64,000 bases of DNA from Littorina saxatilis (GCF_037325665.1 NC_090247.1:25636001-25700000), one strand, 5' to 3'; positions 1-18,684 are shown, counted from the first letter of the stretch. Notes: generated by a model from the letters alone, not told the origin. Program-made: numbers and translations.

Positions 1-310
1 CTGTCAAAGCTATCAGACGTTCGACCGGCCTGGGGTCAGAACAATGCGTCAATACGTAAATGACCAAAATCCGAGGCCTGGTACAACACTGATGCTTTTA
101 AGTGTTCTTGCCCCAGCCAGGATAAGATTATGCGCACGTGCACACGATGTGCTGACGCATCAGTGTCCTTGCACTTTGTAGGATAAGACCAAGAGTAAGC
201 TCATGACATTACTGCAACAAAACAACTCCAGGCTTTACCCACTTTATCTTTCTCTATCACAGGTAAGCCAAGAGTGATAGCAAGAGTGCAATGTTTACAT
301 AAGGACATAC

Positions 311-6497
<6,187 letters not shown>

Positions 6498-7031
6498 CTG
6501 CGAATAGAAAACATTGCTTTCAATTTTCTGGTTGACCATACTATATATGCAGTTTCACCTTTATGGCTGATCAAAAAATATGCTGAACTCAAGGGTTTTA
6601 TAACAGTAGTGATATCCCTAATAGTAATATAAGTAATATGATAAACCCTACCTGTACACGTACTGTACGTAGCACTAGCAGTAGCACTAGCAAGAGCAAC
6701 ATGCAATGATTATGAATATGATGCATGAATGCATGCAACTGGCCGCATGCCCATGGGAAGACAGTTAATTTGGGATATTAATTGTTCTTGAATTTTAACA
6801 GCACAGTGTCAGTTTGCTTTCACGAGGTTCAGTTCATTGATAAAAAAAAAAGAAGTGTGTCAATGAACATCAGAATAAATCTGTTGCTCTTCTTACGTAT
6901 AAGTTATAGACTAGTTTACTGTCTGGTGACAGGGTTAGAGGCATGTGCTTGTCCCCTCTCTCGACACGAGAGAAACTACACAGCAAAAGCAATTGTGGTG
7001 ACTAAAACGCTGCTAAATCACACCAAAAAAA
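6498..7031. other. UTP14 5' intron/upstream, nothing recognised
   Basis: A/T-rich sequence with no exon, RNA gene or clear repeat that I can support. Confidence 0.4.
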
Positions 7032-7471
7032 GGTAATCTTGAACTTTAGCGTGTTAAATTCATAGCTCAGAATTCAGAGGCATTTAAGTCTCCAAATTTG
7101 TAGAACCAGCACTTGTAATCATAACAAGTCATTTTAGATCCTTGTGAAGTTACGGAATGAACTCCGATGAACTGTACGAATGCATTTCGTTTACATGGGT
7201 CAAAGAAGGAATTATCCGTATGAGCGAACAAGGGAGACAACTCTTTCGTGTAAATGATGTCCCATGGTTGACAACGTACGCCATTTTCGGTGCATTTTCG
7301 TCGATTGAACAACCAAATTAATTAATTATGCTTAAGTTTGAAGCTCAATCCGTCTATTAATTTCACGACAAATGTTCTTTGGCTTGCTTACATGGACTTG
7401 TATCAAAAATAAGTAAAGAATGTCACTGGATTCTGAGCTATGAATTTAACACGCTAGAGTTCAAGATTACC
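7032..7471. mobile_element. MITE with ~45-bp inverted ends, copy 1
   Basis: The left end (GGTAATCTTGAACTTTAGCG...) and right end (...GTTCAAGATTACC) are near-perfect inverted repeats. The interior contains a GGGAGACAACTC motif and no coding capacity. A second copy in the opposite orientation lies at ~13889-15176. Flanks are A-rich, so the target duplication cannot be read. Confidence 0.85.
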
Positions 7472-7639
7472 AAAAAGAACTTCAATTTTAAAGATAACAT
7501 TTCAGTCTAAAGAGACGATTCCTCTATTCATCAAGAAAACAAAACAAACCATAAGTTGCTCCATCTTCGTCGTGGTAAAACCGGAACATGTGGTTCAAAG
7601 GGAAGCTACTCTCGTACATTTCTTAAAAGGACGTGGCTG

Positions 7640-7735
7640 GAGAACCGACGAGTCGGTTACGGAGCCACCAGGCTCGAGAACCGGCGAGTCGGTTACGGAG
7701 CACCCAGGCTCGAGAACCGGTCGCTCTCGAAAAGC
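7640..7735. repeat. ~33-bp GC-rich tandem repeat, 2-3 copies
   Basis: The block GAGAACCGRCGAGTCGGTTA recurs with CAGGCTC between copies. It makes spurious repeat proteins in several frames. It lies upstream (in the minus sense) of the UTP14 exons. Confidence 0.8.
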
Positions 7736-9110
7736 CCGAGTCACGGCGACAAGCTCTCAAAAATAAAGGTTCCCTTTTGTTGCAATGAAAACATATTTTC
7801 AGCATTGGTCTCACGCCACATGGCAGTCTCTGTGGTCTACACAACTTGATTCACGACAAAAACACCAAAACGTGTCAAAAACAGGCATTTTCGTCACATG
7901 ATAAAGCGAGCTTGTTGACAATCTAGACCCCCAAACAACATTTCTATAACATGTAAATGTAGTCTAGCCATTCTGTGACACGATACGCCAGTGACAAAAT
8001 AGCGACTATCTACAACGGAACACGTCGCTCCATACGAGAATGGTGCGGAACAGTTCCCCACCCGTGTAGCCGGAACTGGTCCGTTTTGTGAGTAAATCGC
8101 CCAGCTGTCTTGTAAAGAGTCATTTTTTTGCCTGCGGTCTTTGGTTGAGGTTGAAATAACTGCCTCGGCTGGCGACAAAAAGGTAATTTGAGGTGGTTTT
8201 TTTCATAAAACAAGAAAAGTTATATTAGTTTGTCTCCTTTTAACTTGAATATAATTTATACACAACGAAACATTCATATGTCGCCTAATTATTGGTCTGT
8301 GTAGAAGCCGGACACTGTTCAAGGTAAAATGAGACAATGAAAACAAATTCTCAGTAACGTGGCTACTTCTCAATATCAAGATGGCGAGACGTTCTCAGTT
8401 GTTGTTATTGTTTGTTGAGTTTGTTTTGGTTGTTTGTTGTTGTTGTGGTGTTTTGCTGTTGCTTTTGTGTTTTGTTGTTGTAGGTTGTTTTCGCTGTTGC
8501 CGCTGTTGATACGTCACACGTGACTCGATTTCTGCGAGTAAGATAATCAAAGTGTGGTCGATAACGTCAGTGCGTGCGGCGTGAATCTGAACGTCGCGGC
8601 TAAATTAAAGTTCCACATGACCTTGATATAATTGACTTCTTCTCCTCAGTCTGAATACCTGCCACAAAAAAAGCCTGGTTTACTAGCCGTCGGAGTCGAA
8701 CACATTAGTGTACACGAGAATGTATGCTTTGATCAGAAAATCTATATTTTACCTCAGAATGCAGGGCTACGTCACTTTTTGATCAGAAAATCTATTGAAA
8801 TCTAGATCCTCACCTTCACGGTCGTATTTGTAATCAGCAATGAAATTGTACTCAACAGAAAATATAAGCAGGTTACAAACAACTTCCCTTCAAATAACGT
8901 CAGAAATATGCAAGCATCAAGATAATTTCCCTCGATTTCTCACCTCACATAATGGCAGTTCGCTCAACAAAATTGCTCCGACCATCAAAACTTTGCGGTC
9001 TATGGACAAAGGGAAATAACTACAACGACAACAACAAAATAGTCAAAACATAAAAAAGAGTACAGTCCCCTGTTTTGACCAAGAACGATAACTCTTCTTT
9101 ATAAGAGGAT

Positions 9111-9365
9111 GAATTACGGAAAATGCCGAGCCACTAGATACGTCAGCCTCGGAAAAAAACCCCGAGAATTAAGTAGGCAAGGGAAGTAACTCTTGCTCCT
9201 ACGGAAATGGCCGAAGTTTTAATTTCTCTTACATCATCTTCGGAAAAAACGAGAATTAATTAGCAATGGGAAATAACTCTATGTGGTTACGGAAATAGCC
9301 GAGTATTACGTCATCAATTGTTCCGGAAAAGGCCGAACATTTTAATGGGAAGCAACTCTTTGGAT
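9111..9365. repeat. Degenerate ~85-bp tandem repeat with GGGAARTAACTC and TACGTCA-like motifs
   Basis: About three diverged units each carry TACGGAAATRGCCGA, often an ACGTCA-like word, then GGGAARYAACTCT (around 9180, 9268 and 9345). The ACGTCA words resemble CREB/ATF sites, but function is not shown. May be part of the UTP14 upstream region. Confidence 0.6.
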
Positions 9366-9648
9366 GTTGTTTGTTTTGGGGAATAACACGAGTTGTTTCC
9401 CGTAGACCGTACGACAACCCTGAAGCCCACTCTTTTGTGTAGAAGTACCTTTCTGTCCTGAAGTTAGCGATGGCAGACGCTCAAAATGTCTTGGTCGTTT
9501 CGCAAGGATATGCACGAGAATTCTTACACTTACCAACAATTAACTGTGGGGAATCGATATTAAAGCAAAAGTGTTAATGTGTATTTTCTGCCGTATGTAT
9601 TTTAGTCATAACAGCAAGATGTAGAGACAGACAGAGATCTAAAGGGGC

Positions 9649-10345
<697 letters not shown>

Positions 10346-10363
10346 GACACACACACACATGGT

Positions 10364-10811
10364 CTGGGTGGCCGAGTGGTAAACGCACTTGCCTCGGAAG
10401 CGAGAGGTTGCGAGTTCGACCCTGGGTCAGGGCGTTAGCAAATTTCTCCCCCCTTTCCTAACCTAGGTGGTGGGTTCAAGTGCTAGTCTTTCGGATGAGA
10501 CGAAAAACCGAGGTCCCTTTGTGTACACTACATTGGGGTGTGCACGTTAAATATCCCACGATTGACAAAAGGGTCTTTCCTGGCAAAATTGTATAGGCAT
10601 AGATAAAAATGTCCACCAAATACCCGTGTGACTTGAAATAATAGGCCGTGAAAGGTGAATGCTCGCCCTAATAGGCTTGAGGTTTGCTGGCCGATGTGAA
10701 TGCGTGATATAATATTGTGTAAAAAAAATTCCATCTCACACGGCATAAATAAATCCCTGCGCCTTGAATCCATGGTTGAATATGCGCGCGATATAAATTG
10801 CATCAGTAGAA
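10364..10811 (+). mobile_element. tRNA-headed SINE (TGGCCGAGTGG family), interrupted by a Helitron-like element
   Basis: The head carries an A-box-like TGGCCGAGTGG and a B-box-like GTTCGACCC, as in Leu/Ser-type tRNAs. The body reads GTGTACACTACATTGGGGTG...CACGTTAAA.ATCCCACGAT. Another copy lies at ~19391-19820. The 3' tail resumes at 12691 beyond the inserted Helitron-like element. Confidence 0.85.
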
Positions 10812-12690
10812 TCTATACATATAAATAAAAGAGAGTGTCTGTCTGTCTGTGTGTCTGTCTGTCTGTGGTCGCCATACCTCTGAGATGGCAAGAGGCAGGA
10901 ACAAGATAGTGTGCACGTACACTCCCTAGGTGCCGCAGATGTGCACCTGGGTTTTAGTTTCTTGATTCATTGTTTCCTTTCTCAGGTTATGGACCTCCCA
11001 TTTATTGAATACAGCCTATATGGTGCAAGACCAGTTCAGTGCCTACTGTTCACCTGTAGCAAGCACATCATGCCAGTGATATTAGAGACTTGCTATTGCT
11101 CCTATGAGGGGAAGAAATGAAGAATGAAAAATTAACTGGACAGTTCCGGAAATTTCTAGAAGGTAAGGGAGATAACTCTTTTTTGCCATACCTCTGAGAT
11201 GGCAAGAGGCAGGAACAAGATAGTGTGCACGTACACTCCCTAGGTGCCGCAGATGTGCACCTGGGTTTTAGTTTCTTGATTCATTGTTTCCTTTCTCAGA
11301 TTATGGACCTCCCATTTATTGAATACAGCCTATATGGTGCAAGACCAGTTCAGTGCCTACTGTTCACCTGTAGCAAGCACATCATGCCAGTGATATTAGA
11401 GACTCGCTATTGCTCCTATGAGGGGAAGAAATGAAGAATGAAAAATTAACTGGACAGTTCCGGAAATTTCTAGAAAGTAAGGGAGATAACTCTTTTTTGT
11501 CTGTGGTCGCCATACCTCTGAGATGGCAAGAGGCAGGAACAAGATAGTGTGCACGTACACTCCCTAGGTGCCGCAGATGTGCACCTGGGTTTTAGTTTCT
11601 TGATTCATTGTTTCCTTTCTCAGATTATGGACCTCCCATTTATTGAATACAGCCTATATGGTGCAAGACCAGTTCAGTGCCTACTGTTCACCTGTAGCAA
11701 GCACATCATGCCAGTGATATTAGAGACTCGCTATTGCTCCTATGAGGGGAAGAAATGAAGAATGAAAAATTAACTGGACAGTTCCGGAAATTTCTAGAAG
11801 GTAAGGGAGATAACTCTTTTTTGTCTGTGGTCGCCATACCTCTGAGATGGCAAGAGGCAGGAACAAGATAGTGTGCACGTACACTCCCTAGGTGCCGCAG
11901 ATGTGCACCTGGGGTTTAGTTTCTTGATTCATTGTTTCCTTTCTCAGATTATGGACCTCCCATTTATTGAATACAGCCTATATGGTGCAAGACCAGTTCA
12001 GTGCCTACTGTTCACCTGTAGCAAGCACATCATGCCAGTGATATTAGAGACTCGCTATTGCTCCTATGAGGGGAAGAAATGAAGAATGAAAAATTAACTG
12101 GACAGTTCCGGAAATTTCTAGAAGGTAAAAGAGATAACTCTTTTTTTGTATCCAAACAAAGGAGGTAAAGCTAATCATAATGGGATAGCGAGCGTCTTAA
12201 ATTGCAACAGGGCTCCGCTTACTCCCGGGCGAAGAGAAAGAGAGTGTCTGTCTGTCTGTGTGTCTGTGGTCGCCTTACCTCTGAGATGGCAAGAGGCAGG
12301 AACAAGATAGTGTGCACATACACTCCCTAGGTGCCGCAGATGTGCACCTGGGTTTTAGTTTCTTGATTCATTGTTTCCTTTCTCAGATTATGGACCTCCC
12401 ATTTATTGAATACAGCCTATAAGGTGCAAGACCAGTTCAGTGCCTACTGTTCACCTGTAGCAAGCACATCATGCCAGTGATATTAGAGACTCGCTATTGC
12501 TCCTATGAGGGGAAGAAATGAAGAATGAAAAATTAACTGGACAGTTCCGGAAATTTCTAGAAGGTAAGGGAGATAACTCTTATTTTGTATCCAAACAAAG
12601 GAGGTAAAGCTAATGATAATGAGATAGCGAGCGTCTTAAATTGCTACAGGGCTCCGCTTACTCCCGGGCGAAGCCGGGCTTAACTGCTAG
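10812..12690 (+). mobile_element. Non-autonomous Helitron-like element with internal tandem repeats
   Basis: Starts TCTATACATATAAATAAAAG after A10811. It ends with a short hairpin (CCCGG-GCGAAG-CCGGG) about 8 nt before CTAG, followed by T12691. A TC start, hairpin plus CTRR end and insertion between A and T are Helitron hallmarks. No Rep/helicase gene is present. The interior has five copies of a ~324-bp unit (starts 10871, 11185, 11509, 11833, 12272). Between units 4 and 5 the 3'-end sequence (to ~12238) runs straight into the 5'-end AGAGAGTGTCTG, so a second partial copy follows head to tail. Internal repeats are known from Helentron-associated elements; the subclass is inference. Confidence 0.75.
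10871..12590 (+). repeat. Five ~324-bp tandem units inside the Helitron-like element
   Basis: Units start GCCATACCTCTGAGATGGCA and end near AAGGGAGATAACTCTTTTTT, with spacings 314, 324, 324 and 439. Copies differ at a handful of bases. A shared 69-codon frame lacks an ATG start and is conserved only because the units are near identical. Confidence 0.95.
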
Positions 12691-12719
12691 TAAACTAAAT
12701 AAAATAAACACATACACAC

Positions 12720-12752
12720 ACACACATGCACGCACACACACACGTACACAGG

Positions 12753-12802
<50 letters not shown>

Positions 12803-13003
12803 GACTCACACAGATCTCATACATACAAAACACACTCATACTCACATAGACAGACGGACACATGGCACATGCACACGTACACCTTTACAAACAAACACAC
12901 ATACACACTTTGCAGTTTGTTTGTTTGTTTGCTTAACGCCCAGCCGACCACGAAGGGCCATATCAGGGCGGTACACATACACAAACATACACACAAACTC
13001 ATG

Positions 13004-13049
<46 letters not shown>

Positions 13050-13182
13050 CTCTCTCTCTCTCTCCAGTCTCTCTCTCTCTCTCTCAGTCTCTCTCTTTCT
13101 TACACACACGCACGCACGCACACTGTGACACGGCACACACAATGACGCCGAGTACAGACTCATGCACGCGCACACAAACAGT

Positions 13183-13232
<50 letters not shown>

Positions 13233-13240
13233 CACAAACA
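12720..13240. repeat. CA/CT microsatellites with an embedded SINE tail
   Basis: (CA)n at ~12752-12800, ~13010-13046 and ~13180-13228, and CT blocks at ~13046-13100. Low complexity throughout apart from a SINE 3' fragment at 12916-12971. Confidence 0.95.
12916..12971 (-). mobile_element. SINE 3'-end fragment (GGCCTAG-headed family)
   Basis: The reverse complement reads CCGCCCTGATATGGCCCTTC...GGGCGTTAAGCAAAC, matching the 3' ends of the SINEs at 15388-15702 and 30556-30871. A ~55-bp 5'-truncated copy. Confidence 0.85.
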
Positions 13241-13888
13241 CATGTGCACAAAATGAACACACACACAGACACCGCGCGAGAGACTACGGGGAGGCATGAC
13301 GTCATGATGCATTAATTGACGTCAAAGACTTTCGACCGTGACGTAATCTTCTTATGCGAGCTTTAGGCCATAGTCCAAAAACATAGGGTAGGAAGGTGGG
13401 CAATCACTTTTTTTTTTAAACTTTTTTTCTAAATAGCAGAGCAACCAAGCGTGTTGCCCTCGCAACCGAAGAAGATCATGTGCCGCCATTTTTGTCCTAG
13501 CGTCTGTTGGGCCCTTTTAGTAGAAGGAGTTATTTCCCTTGCATCGTCTGTCGTCTGCACAGAGCAACAGATAAAGTTGGATGAAACTTAGTCTCAATCA
13601 AAAGGTACTTTACAAAACAGGGAAGGAAGTCGCGTCATCAATAATTAATTTCCAATCAAATGGCCCCTTGCAGACAGCGTTCGTTCGTGTCACAGGCGAC
13701 TTCCGGCTAGTTCATCAACTTCATGACGGTGACCCGTGGAGAGGGAAAGCTTTACATTGTGGCTGACGAAGTACTCGACTTTATTTCTGTATGACTAGGT
13801 AAGAGGCTTCATTTGTTGAAGAAGTGTCATATACTTACGTTGATTTTCTTCACTTGGCTTGGCTGTTCTCATTCTAACCCAGTTACGG

Positions 13889-15176
13889 GTAGGCAACGCG
13901 TGTTAAATTCATAGACATAGCAATAGAATCCAGTGGCATTCTTCACTTATTTTTGATACAATTCCAAGCCAAAGAACATTTGTCGTGGAAATTGATTGAC
14001 GGAATGAGCTTCAAACTTAAGCATAATTAATTAATGTTGTTCAATCGACGAAAATGCACCGAAAATGGCGGACGTCAGTTACGCGAAAGAGTTGTCCCCC
14101 TTGTCCGTTAATTCCTTCTTTGACCCATGTAAACAAAATGCATTCGTATAGTTCATCGGAGTTCATTCCGTAACTTCAAAGGGATCTAAAATGACTTGTT
14201 ATGATTACAAGTGCAGGTTCCACAAATTTGGATACTTAAATGCCTCTGAATTATAAGCTATGAATTTAACACGGTCTTCTTCTTCTTCTTCCGTAGAGGA
14301 CTGGGTTCTTGCGAACGTCTCAGACTCAGGTTGAGTCACTGTTACCGAGAGTGGCTAGCTCCAGCAAACAGGGAGATTAAAAAGGTGGGGAGGTTAAAAC
14401 TGTGTACAGGGGAGAGTGCGTTCAAGGGGCTCGCATGCCCGACTGCAGGAGACTGCCGCTGAGACAGGAGCGAAACGACTCCAGGTAGGACGCCGACGAT
14501 ACCAGTGTTGGCAACTTATTCCATTCGGAGATTGTGGGGGGGGGGGGGGGGGGGGGGAATAATGAGTTTGAAAGGGCTGGGTGGAGGGCGTGTTCGAGGG
14601 TCAGAGGGAGAGGTGTATGCCGCTGCGGCGATGGCTACTAGTGAGTTATTGTTTTTGTACAATCTCACTAGTCACATGTTTCGACGGCGGGTCTCCATGC
14701 TGTCTCAGTTGAGTTTGTTGAGCATAGTGGTAACGGAGCCAGGGTTCCTGTCTGTGTAGTTGTTGAACCCATACCTTGTCGCTGGACCTTTTCCAGTGGA
14801 GCATACTCCAGGGTGGGCCTGACCATGTGGTGTAGGTTGCCGTCTTCGCCTTTTGGGTACACTCCCTGAAGTTGCGTCGCAGAAAACCAATAGTCCGGTT
14901 CCCTTTAGCAGCCACATTGTTGATATGGTGGGTCCATGTGAAATTGTACAAGATTGTTACCCCTAGGTACTTGCAGCTTGCGACGGTTTCTAGCTTTTGA
15001 CCGTGAAGAACGTAGTCAAACAGGTGTGCGATTTTGCCTCTTTCATGGTTGATGTGGATGGTGTTGCATCAGTTTGCTGGGGTTAAAGCTCATTTTCCAT
15101 GTGGTCTCCCATTCAGCCAGGGCATCCAGGTCTTGTTGGAGCAGAACTTGATCTCGCGGTAAAGTTTAAGATTACC
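13889..15176. mobile_element. MITE copy 2 (inverted relative to 7032-7471), split by a LINE
   Basis: 13889-14272 is the reverse complement of most of the 7-kb MITE. Its right end breaks off at AATTTAACACG, and the missing terminal piece (...TTTAAGATTACC) reappears at ~15158-15176 after a minus-strand LINE fragment. The insertion is therefore younger than the MITE. Confidence 0.8.
14275..15158 (-). mobile_element. 5'-truncated LINE (CR1/Jockey-like), C-terminal end of the reverse transcriptase region
   Basis: In minus-strand frames it encodes DLDALAEWETTWKMSFNPSK, then KYLGVTI-type and NVAAKGNRTIGFLRRNF motifs and a GSVTTMLNKLNW-like tail, typical of the region downstream of the RT core in CR1/L2/Jockey LINEs. 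Several frameshifts break it. The 3' end is a (GAA)n tail (TTC at 14275-14290 on plus), and a G run lies at ~14526-14556. It has inserted into MITE copy 2. Confidence 0.75.
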
Positions 15177-15257
15177 CATTGGTTGAATGTACGTCAAAAA
15201 ACATCCAAATCTCCAATCCCCTTTCCCTTACTATCTTTGTCTCCCTTTCTCTCTCCC

Positions 15258-15259
15258 TT

Positions 15260-15334
<75 letters not shown>

Positions 15335-15365
15335 TTTAACTCTCTCCCTCTCTCTTTGCTTTAAC
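15258..15365. repeat. (CT)n microsatellite
   Basis: Near-pure CT repeat to ~15331, then CT-rich sequence. Confidence 0.97.
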
Positions 15366-15387
15366 TCTTTCTCCTTCTCCTGTTTCT

Positions 15388-15702
15388 AGACCGGCACGGT
15401 TGGCCTAGTTGTAAGGCGTCCGCCCCGTGATCGGGAGGTCGTGGGTTCGAACCCCGGCCGGGTCATACCTAAGACTTTAAAATTGGCAATCTAGTGGCTG
15501 CTCCGCCTGGCGTCTGGCATTATGGGGTTAGTGCTAGGACTGGTTGGTCCGGTGTCAGAATAATATGACTGGGTGAGACATGAAGCCTGTGCTGCGACTT
15601 CTGTCTTGTGTGTGGCGCACGTTATATGTCAAAGCAGCACTGCCCTGATATGGCCCTTCGTGGTTGGCTGGGCGTTAAGCAAACGAATAAACAAACAAAA
15701 AA
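15388..15702 (+). mobile_element. tRNA-headed SINE (GGCCTAG.TGTAAGGCGTC family), 13-bp target duplication
   Basis: The head has A-box-like TTGGCCTAGTTGTAAGGCG and B-box-like GGGTTCGAACCC. The body ends CTGGGCGTTAAGCAAACGAA. Perfect direct repeats TTCTCCTGTTTCT flank it (15375-15387 and 15703-15715), so the copy is full length and fairly young. Sister copy at 30556-30871. Confidence 0.93.
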
Positions 15703-16639
15703 TTCTCCTGTTTCTGTTTTCTGGTTTATTTTTATTGGATAATCTTTGCATGCGGGTTTTTACACCATAAGAACCATGTCTAGATGCCACTAGTGCCTGC
15801 TGCAAAACTGTACTTTTGTTGTCTTTTTTTCCCTGTTTCTCATCATTTTGTTTTTCCATTTAACTTGTTGCAGATTTTCCTTTCGATGAGCAACACTTTT
15901 GAAGACTAGACTGTCATTATGACTTAAACAATTTATAGATTTTCATATTGATGTCAAACATTTACAGATTCATCGACTTCTTGACAAAGCTGAGAGAAAA
16001 AGTCCCAGAAGTGTGCCTGTGGTGCGCCAGCCTTGAAAAGTCTCACCCCCATGGCTGGTCGAAAAACCTCTAACCTTGTCCCTGAGAACTCCACCCTGCA
16101 TCACCCAAGAAATCCAACGGTCAAAGGAGATTGAGATGTTCTCTCTGTCTCACACCCCTAACGCCACTGAAGGCCCAGCGGCCAGGTGGCTGAAGCACGA
16201 GGGTTAGCCTGGACATTCTGAAAGAGGGGCTGAGGACTGCGAGAAAGCAACTTTACCGTTCTACTGAAGGAGCTTGGTGTTGGTCAGTCAGGTAGGGATC
16301 AGTTGCTTAAAAATCCTTCTGATCTTACAAGTCATTCCTTAAGACCAGTCTTAATATACACAGTAAGATTCAGCACAGCTGCATTCCAAACAACATGGAA
16401 ATGAATTTTTTATTTTTTTTTACAGATGAGTAGGCGGTGTTTTTTTCTCTGTCGCAGACACCACCAACAGGACTATTAATTTAAGATATGGCTTGACAGG
16501 GAAATGGTCACTGATTCAATACCTGTAAAATATATAATTTCTTTATTTTTTAATAGACTTTTTTATAGAGCCATTCTTTTTAAGTACATGTATGTATTTG
16601 TGTGTTCACAGTGTTGTGGTGAAACACTAGCTAGCAAAG

Positions 16640-16834
16640 ATGGCATCGACTCCAAAAAGGCCAACCCAAGAAATGCAACGGTCAAAGGAGATTGAGATGT
16701 TCTCTCCATCTCACACCCCTAACGCCACTGAAGGCCCAGCGGCCAGGTGGCTGAAGCACGAGGTTAGCCTGGACATTCTGAAAGAGGGGCTGAGGACTGC
16801 GAGAGCTGTTGGAAAGCAGTTGCCGTTCTACTGA
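16640..16834 (+). pseudogene. Exon-like ORF, best of the multiplied copies; product unknown
   Basis: Reads MASTPKRPTQEMQRSKEIEM, then a Ser/Thr/Pro stretch (FSPSHTPNATEGPAARW), then a helical part (LDILKEGLRTARAVGK), stopping after 64 residues. The Ser/Thr-Pro composition and strong copy-to-copy conservation suggest it came from a coding exon. An AG precedes the frame at the GTTCACAG site near 16610, and the frame is open from there. Related copies at ~16120 and ~18035 differ by indels. No domain recognised. Confidence 0.4.
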
Positions 16835-16941
16835 AGGAGCTTGGTGTTGGTCAGTCAGGTAGGGATCAGTTGCTTGAAAATCCTTCTGTTCTTACAAGTC
16901 ATTCCTTAAGGCCAGTCTTAATATATATATATATATATATA

Positions 16942-17750
16942 CTGAGCAACAAAAGAAACGCGAATAAATTCTGGAATGTTTGACAAAATTTTGAACAATT
17001 GTCAATTACAAAGTTAGAATTATCAAACCACAAAAGTTTGATGAAGGCATATTTGACTAACTGTTGTGTGATTATTATGATGCTGCGACTTTCAACACAC
17101 GGGACAAGCAGGTTTAACGTTAACGAAGTTTTGGAGGTCTCGTTCAATCAGTCTTCATCGCGCTCTCTAGCTACTGATCGGACGCTGGTGGCTTCCAATA
17201 ATGTTCCTGGTAGTGTTAGTGGCTGTATTGAATCGATCTCGAAGACGTGTCAGGAAATTGCGATATTTTCTTATTGAGGTAATGCGAATAATCTACCGCG
17301 TTGCATAACTGCAGTGCTTCTAATGTGAACATTGCTGAAGGTGATAGAGTGTTGACATATATGCACGTTTGTGCTTCTGGATCATCCCCAGCTTTAAATC
17401 GACCTGGCATTTTGGTGGTGTCAATCTTGGCATCCTGGCTGTTTCAAAAGTGAGACTGGCAGCAAGGGTGCCATGGTCTCTTTTGGTTGCTGATGCATTA
17501 GTGAACACATCTCACACATCAGATTTCTCCTGCTCCACTTGCATGTGCTGCGAGCGCGCATTATGTGTTTAACGTGAAACCTGCTTGTCCCATTTGTTGA
17601 AACTGTCGCAGCATTAAAATAATCACACAAAAGCAAGGTCAAACATGCCTTCATCAAACTTTTGTGGTTTGATAATTCTAACTCTATAATTTTTGGAGAT
17701 TTTGTCAATCAAACAATGACGATTGTTTTCGGGTTTCATTTGTTGCTCGG
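16942..17750. mobile_element. ~0.8-kb DNA transposon with long inverted ends, TA-flanked
   Basis: Left end CTGAGCAACAAAAGAAACGC; the right end, reversed, reads CCGAGCAACAAATGAAACCC. The inner ~170 bp are also inverted copies. Flanked by TA within TATATA tracts, so Tc1/mariner-like target use is likely. No intact transposase. It has inserted into the TA tract of one exon-block copy. Confidence 0.8.
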
Positions 17751-18684
17751 TATATATATACAGTAAGATTCAGCACAGCTGCATTCCAAACTATGTGGAA
17801 ATAAAATGTAAAAAAAATTTTTTTACAGATAAGTAGGCGGTGTTTTTTTCTGTGTCGCTGACACCACCGACAGGATTATTAATTTAAGATATGGCTTGAC
17901 AGCGAAATGGTCACTGATTCAATACCTGTAAAATATACAATTTCTTTATTTTTTAATAGAGCCATTCTATTCAAGCACATGTATGTATTTGTGTGTTCAC
18001 AGTGTAGTGGTGAAACACTAGCGCAGCTAGCAAAGATGGCATCGACTCCAAAAAGGCCAACCCAAGAAATGCAACGGTCAAAGGAGATTGAGATGTTCTC
18101 TCCATCTCACACCCCTAACGCCACTGAAGGCCCAGCGGCCAGGTGGCTGAAGCACGAGGGTTAGCCTGGACATTCTGAAAGAGGGGCTGAGGACTGCGAG
18201 AGCTGTTGCCGTTCTACTGAAGGAGCTTGGTGTTGGTCAGTCAGGTCAGTTGCTTGAAAATATTTCTGTTCTTGCAAGTCATTCCTTAAGGCCAGTCTTA
18301 ATATATATATACAGTATAAGATTCAGCACAGCTGCATTCCAAACAACGTTGAAATGAAATGATTTTTTTTTTTACCTGTAAAATATATAAAATCTTTATT
18401 TTTTAATAGAGGTATGATCAAGTACATGTATGTATTTGTGTGTTCACAGTGTAGGGGTGAAAGACTGAAACACTAGCTAGCAAAGATGGCATTGACTCCG
18501 AAAAGGCCAAGCCTCCATGCCAGTGTTACTGTAAGTATGATTTGGTACTATTTTGCTTTGAATGTCTTTCCGTGACTCAGAAATGAAAAATAGTTTGCAT
18601 TAGAAAAATACACGCTGCAGTTGAAAAGACAACAAACAAGTGTGTATTGATGTAGTTTAGACACAACCAACTTTTCAGTCGTGG

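Larger units (their letters stand above)
16080..18520 (+). repeat. Locally multiplied exon-like block (three copies plus a 5' fragment) of an unrecognised gene
   Basis: A ~550-bp block (intron piece, TTCACAG acceptor-like site, exon-like stretch, GTTGGTCAGTCAG then GT) occurs at ~16356-16930 and ~17758-18305. A shorter copy lies at ~16100-16340 and a 5' fragment at ~18310-18535. In the 16.6-kb copy the exon-like frame starts MASTPKRPTQEMQRSKEIEM and continues SPSHTPNATEGPAARWLKHE. Downstream, the copies differ by small indels that change frame (the 18.1-kb copy would read RAVAVLLKELGVGQ in another frame). Acceptor-like sites precede the stretch and the 18.5-kb copy ends at a good GTAAGT donor. 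I do not recognise the protein. It could be a real gene with duplicated exons or a decayed partial duplication. Confidence 0.6.

Noticed and set aside
7550-7564. Candidate UTP14 first exon (MEQLM, then GTTTGT) on the minus strand
   Set aside because: Phase fits the 6435-6497 exon, but it is too short and unlike other UTP14 starts to accept without transcripts.
8944-8985. Alternative UTP14 first exon (MVGAILLSELPLCE, then GTGAGA)
   Set aside because: Phase also fits, but there is no clear similarity to UTP14 N-termini. It competes with the 7550 candidate.
10911-12082. Four identical 69-codon frames (HVHSLGAADVHLGFSF...)
   Set aside because: No ATG start and no known domain. Identity follows from the near-identical Helitron repeat units.
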